From contig JANQRK010000019.1 of assembly GCA_028284585.1 (NCBI GenBank), positions 54,161 through 118,160 on the forward strand: a stretch of DNA of 64,000 nt, given 5' to 3'. Each line of letters begins with the position of its first letter. Position 1 is the first letter of the stretch. The notes below the pieces were generated by a model, which searched no databases, was not told the DNA's origin, and saw only the letters and a list, made by a program, of their open reading frames with translations. Below, in pieces: positions 60,962 through 64,000 of this stretch. The position numbers and the translations under genes are program-made. This DNA comes from Chromatiales bacterium. GTDB taxonomy: Bacteria; Pseudomonadota; Gammaproteobacteria; Chromatiales; Chromatiaceae.

Positions 60962-61585
60962 ATGACCAAGCTTCTTTATCTCAAAGCATCGCCCCGCGGT
61001 GCTGACTCTAAATCCACAGCAATTGCGGATGCCTATCTCGCAAAATTCAAAGCTCAAAATCCGGGAATTGAGATTGATGTTCTTGATCTTTTCAGCGAAC
61101 ACTTGCCGGAATTTGATGGCGATAAGGTTGCGGCAAAAATGACGGTGATTATGGGTCAGAACCATTCTGATGCAGAGAAAACCTTGTGGGATGAAATTAC
61201 CGGGATCGCGAACCGATTCATTTCCGCCGATATTTATCTGATCGCAACGCCCATGTGGAATAGCGGTATTCCCTACAAGTTCAAGCACTATATAGATGTC
61301 ATCCATCAGCCGGGGCTGCTTTGGGGACTTGATCCAGAGAACGGGTATTTTGGGTTATTGCAAAACAAAAAGGCCGTGCTGGCACTCACAAGCGGTGCCT
61401 ATGGGGCCGACATGCCATCTCCGGCCTTTGGTATAGATCATCAATCGACTTATCTGGGGTCTTGGCTGAACCAAGCCGGCATCAACGACATAGAGGAAAT
61501 CCGCTTCCAACCGACATTGCTGACTTCCGACCCCGATTCAGATTTCAAGGCGGCTATTGAAGCGGCCGAAGCACTGGCAGCTTAA
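60962..61585 (+). CDS. azoR: FMN-dependent NADH-azoreductase
   Basis: The 207-residue flavodoxin-fold protein begins TKLLYLKASPRGADSKSTAIADAYL, where SPRGxxSxS binds the FMN phosphate. It has IYLIATPMWNSGIPYKFKHYIDVIHQPG, the classical AzoR/AcpD segment, and ALTSGAYGAD. It reduces quinones or azo compounds with NADH. AGGACAGG ahead of the ATG is a good ribosome site. Codon use is noticeably more AT-rich than in the eCIS genes, which with the preceding cassette-like genes suggests acquisition from elsewhere. Confidence 0.88.
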   Translation: MTKLLYLKASPRGADSKSTAIADAYLAKFKAQNPGIEIDVLDLFSEHLPEFDGDKVAAKMTVIMGQNHSDAEKTLWDEITGIANRFISADIYLIATPMWNSGIPYKFKHYIDVIHQPGLLWGLDPENGYFGLLQNKKAVLALTSGAYGADMPSPAFGIDHQSTYLGSWLNQAGINDIEEIRFQPTLLTSDPDSDFKAAIEAAEALAA

Positions 61586-61687
61586 GGTGATCTCAATGAC
61601 GTGCTTAGTATTGCTATGAGGCCATAGACAATGCCTATTCCCTATGAACGGCCACGGTACGGCTTAGCGGGTCTATTGTGCGTAACG

Positions 61688-62683
61688 CTAGCGGAAGCGT
61701 TGACGGTAGTCACTGGGCGCGACTTTTACGACGCGTTGGAACGACCGCCTCATCGAGTCTGCACTGCGAAAACCGCACCTTGACGCGATCTCATCGATCG
61801 ACTCATCTGTTTCTTCTAAGCGCTGACGCGTAGCGTCGATTCGAAGCTTTTCAACGAACGCAGCCGGCGTCTGGCCAATCTCGTTGCGGAATACTCGCGA
61901 AAAGTTGCGGAGGCTCATGTGAGCGCGCTCAGCCATTGCCTGCACGGAAAGGTCTCCGGATAGATTGTCCGCAGCCCAGGCAACTAGCTCGTTTAACACG
62001 TCTCGTTCAGCATGTTGCGATTCTAAAGTGGCGCTAAACTGGGATTGTCCGCCCGGGCGACGCATGAAAACTACGAGGTTACGGGCACACTCTAGTGCAA
62101 TCGCCTGCCCGAGATCCTCTTCGACAAGCGCTAGGGCTAGGTCGATACCCGCGGTGACGCCAGCAGACGTATAGACATTTCCGTCCTTCACAAAGATCGA
62201 GTCGGCCTGGACGTCGATCTTCGGAAAGCGCGCAGCTAGATCCTCGGTACCACGCCAGTGCGTTGTCGCTCTCTTGCCATCAAGTAGTCCTGCCTCAGCG
62301 AGGAGAAATGCGCCGCCGCAGATTGAAACGATACGGCGACATCGACCGGCCAGCCGCAGCAGAATGCTAGAGAACTGTGTTGGTGTCTCGGCGACCAAGG
62401 TCAGTTCAGTAGCTGGAACGATCAGCGTGTCGATGACGCCGCGGCAATACCTAGCCGGCCGGTGGCTACTCATCGAAATCCCTGCGCCAGAGGGAATAGT
62501 GGCAGAGCCATCACCGCTCACCAGCTCCAAGTCGTACGGTGGCGATGCGCCGCCGGCGAGTCTGTTGGCAAGAGAAAACACTTCCCAAGGCCCAATCAAG
62601 TCCAGTAGCACGACTTGAGGAAATGCGAGAAACGCGATGCGCCGTTTTCCGCCTCCTTTTATGTCTTTTGCCTGTCCTGTCAT
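61688..62683 (-). CDS. GlxA-type AraC-family regulator with DJ-1/PfpI domain
   Basis: ATG 62683 (MTGQAKDIKGGGKRRIAFLAFPQV) gives 331 residues; the frame is open to 62779 but the extra part lacks resemblance and overlaps the divergent promoter. Residues about 15-190 are an amidotransferase-like DJ-1/PfpI domain (LLDLIGPWEVFSLANRL, RIVSICGGAFLLAEAGLLDGKRATTHW) with the nucleophile-elbow Cys in CGG. The C-terminal 100 residues have two AraC HTH motifs (AERAHMSLRNFSRVFRNEIGQTPAAFV, IDEIASRCGFRSADSMRRSFQ). It is divergent from an exported protein with the same domain, which it likely regulates. Confidence 0.88.
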   Translation of the reverse strand: MTGQAKDIKGGGKRRIAFLAFPQVVLLDLIGPWEVFSLANRLAGGASPPYDLELVSGDGSATIPSGAGISMSSHRPARYCRGVIDTLIVPATELTLVAETPTQFSSILLRLAGRCRRIVSICGGAFLLAEAGLLDGKRATTHWRGTEDLAARFPKIDVQADSIFVKDGNVYTSAGVTAGIDLALALVEEDLGQAIALECARNLVVFMRRPGGQSQFSATLESQHAERDVLNELVAWAADNLSGDLSVQAMAERAHMSLRNFSRVFRNEIGQTPAAFVEKLRIDATRQRLEETDESIDEIASRCGFRSADSMRRSFQRVVKVAPSDYRQRFR

Positions 62684-62803
62684 CACCTCAAGTGCTTCGT
62701 TTTGGCCGATATCGTCTGAATATTGTCTTTTACGCCATGCCTTAAGTCGAGCACTATCTCGAAAAACTGGGCGTACCACCTGTTCCGACTAGAGAGGAGA
62801 GCA

Positions 62804-63658
62804 ATGAATACATATGAAACTGACACCAACTTGAATCGGCGCCGATTCCTATCAGCAGCAGCCGCAGCGTTGAGTGTCGCCTTAGCGGGCGGATCTGGTC
62901 ATGCCAGTGCGAGCAGGACGAATCTCCAAGAATCAAAGACGAAACTGCCACCTATGCACAAAGAAACGAAGCCGGAAGTAGCGATGCTTCTTTACCCAGG
63001 TGTCACGCTGCTGGATCTGATCGGCCCACAATCAGTGCTTGCCCCGTCGTGCAACGTTCATGTGGTTTGGAAGAACACGGATCTTCTGGAAACAGACAGT
63101 GGCATCGTCATGAAGGCAACGTCGACGCTTGAAGATTGTCCGAAGGACCTCGATGTGTTGTTTGTTCCCGGTGGCGAGTTCAGCATCATGCGCGATGAAG
63201 AGGTACTTCGTTTCCTAGCTGATCGAGGATCACGCGCGAAGTATGTAACGAGCGTTTGTGGGGGCTCGATTGTGTTGGGCGCTGCAGGGCTCCTGCAAGG
63301 CTATGAAGCAACGTCGCACTGGTCTGCGCGGGACAAACTATCCCTTTTTGGTGCAACACCCGTGGAAGCCAGGGTGGTGCGCGATCGCAACCGAATATCA
63401 GGTGGCGGTGTAACAGCCGGCATCGACTTTGGTCTTGTGTTGTTAAAAGAACTGCTCGGAGAGGACGTAGCGAAGATGTCTCAGCTGGCTTTGGAATACG
63501 ATCCGGCGCCACCCTTTGACGCGGGTACACCTGAAAAGGCCGGCCCTGAGATCATGGGCAAGATGCAGGAATGGCTCGGACCCATGGGAGATGTGTTAAC
63601 GCCCATGTGTGCCGCAGCGGCGAAGGATATGGGGAAACACATGCCGGTGGTGAACTAG
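62804..63658 (+). CDS. Exported DJ-1/PfpI-family protein (Tat signal)
   Basis: ATG 62804 has AGAGAGGAG at 7 bp. The first 40 residues are a twin-arginine-type signal (NLNRRRFLSAAAAALSVALAGG). The mature 245 residues form a DJ-1/PfpI domain: VAMLLYPGVTLLDLIGPQSVL, VLFVPGG, YVTSVCGGSIVLGAAGLLQGYEATSHW, with the elbow Cys in CGG. The pattern is close to isocyanide hydratases and ThiJ-like proteins. The activity is unknown. It shares its control region with the GlxA-type regulator, which suggests that the two act on or respond to the same compound. Confidence 0.83.
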   Translation: MNTYETDTNLNRRRFLSAAAAALSVALAGGSGHASASRTNLQESKTKLPPMHKETKPEVAMLLYPGVTLLDLIGPQSVLAPSCNVHVVWKNTDLLETDSGIVMKATSTLEDCPKDLDVLFVPGGEFSIMRDEEVLRFLADRGSRAKYVTSVCGGSIVLGAAGLLQGYEATSHWSARDKLSLFGATPVEARVVRDRNRISGGGVTAGIDFGLVLLKELLGEDVAKMSQLALEYDPAPPFDAGTPEKAGPEIMGKMQEWLGPMGDVLTPMCAAAAKDMGKHMPVVN

Positions 63659-63709
63659 TTCGAGTGGTAGAGGGGTGGCGACCAGATCGAATTCGAGGAG
63701 GTTTTTGCT

Positions 63710-63916
63710 ATGGATGCGATAGGACGCCGTCTCGTGATTGGACTTTCTGTTGTGATTTTCTTATTTCTCTACGTGGCGAGTTGGTACTGGCTGTATCCAG
63801 AGGCGTTTTCCATCGAGATGTTTATTGACGGGTGGGTAGACCGAAGTGAGGGACGAAGCATTTCGGACTCCATCAAGTTGGCGAAATACGAGTGTGGAGT
63901 CAGCGCTTCGCTATGA
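63710..63916 (+). CDS. Small single-pass membrane protein
   Basis: A 68-residue protein with GAGGAGG 8 bp before ATG 63710. One membrane helix is visible (residues 9-28, VIGLSVVIFLFLYVASWYWLY), followed by a short polar part (IDGWVDRSEGRSISDSIKLAKYEC). I do not recognise it. The stop is coupled to the next frame (ATGA), so the two form an operon. Confidence 0.6.
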   Translation: MDAIGRRLVIGLSVVIFLFLYVASWYWLYPEAFSIEMFIDGWVDRSEGRSISDSIKLAKYECGVSASL

Positions 63917-64000
63917 TTGGTCTTCGTCGAGCAACCTTGGCTGCGGTAGAACCTCTCGACAGCGTCAACGGTTGGATGTCCGACCTGCGCGGGGCATGGG
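63913..64000 (+). CDS. Start of a gene that leaves the window
   Basis: ATG 63913 overlaps the preceding stop (ATGA) and the frame stays open to the last base (MIGLRRATLAAVEPLDSVNG...). Only 29 codons are visible, too few for identification. The coupling is the only evidence that it is real. Confidence 0.35.
   Translation, partial: MIGLRRATLAAVEPLDSVNGWMSDLRGAW

Noticed and set aside
1..64000. CRISPR array or tRNA/rRNA genes
   Set aside because: No regularly spaced repeats of 25-40 bases and no cloverleaf or rRNA-like stretches were noticed on either strand.

Overview
The window looks like a GC-rich gammaproteobacterial chromosome segment. This is inferred from the QseB/QseC-like two-component pair, a cytochrome b561/PepSY pair, the mtnB-mtnC-mtnD methionine salvage run, phhB, ada and treZ; no rRNA or tRNA is present to fix the taxon. 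The first 3.8 kb are visibly more AT-rich than the rest and may have a separate origin.

Left flank (1-16350). Two adjacent multicopper-oxidase-like genes come first; the first runs in from outside the window. They are followed by a transposase relic, a secreted beta-helix protein, a cytochrome b561/PepSY pair divergent from a response regulator and sensor kinase, treZ, a decayed second copy of the sensor kinase, an HDOD protein, mtnBCD and phhB. Two broken insertion sequences (IS5-type and IS3-type) end this part.

Centre (16700-52870). A single, tightly packed, co-directional run of about 22 genes encodes an extracellular contractile injection system (eCIS, PVC/Afp-like). It has a DUF4255 cap/terminator, two sheath genes, two tube genes, a small Pvc6-like protein, a LysM adaptor, a VgrG/Pvc8-type hub, a separate OB-fold spike, a gp25 wedge, two baseplate-J-like wedge proteins, a gpI-like tail protein, three related Cys-rich or fibre-like proteins, a tape-measure protein and a Pvc15-type AAA+ ATPase. 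Directly after the ATPase lies a 2764-residue putative cargo whose C-terminus carries a PD-(D/E)XK-like nuclease motif. Overlapping it by 11 bp is a gene that resembles the Imm49 immunity family. A sigma-54 activator without a sensory domain faces the operon from its far end, and a well-spaced sigma-54 promoter (16729-16744) sits in front of the first eCIS gene. The simplest model is a sigma-54-controlled contractile injector that delivers a giant nuclease toxin and carries its own immunity gene, which would suggest antibacterial rather than purely anti-eukaryotic use.

Right flank (53032-64000). A trypsin-like protease without a signal peptide is followed by Tn3-type and IS110-type transposase relics, so the injection locus has mobile-element debris on both sides. 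Then come a cysteine synthase homologue, ada, an EamA-type exporter, a ParD/ParE-like toxin-antitoxin module, two integron-cassette-like genes (one frameshifted) with attC-like ends, an azoreductase, and a divergent pair consisting of a GlxA-type AraC regulator and an exported DJ-1/PfpI protein. The window ends with a small membrane protein and the start of another reading frame.
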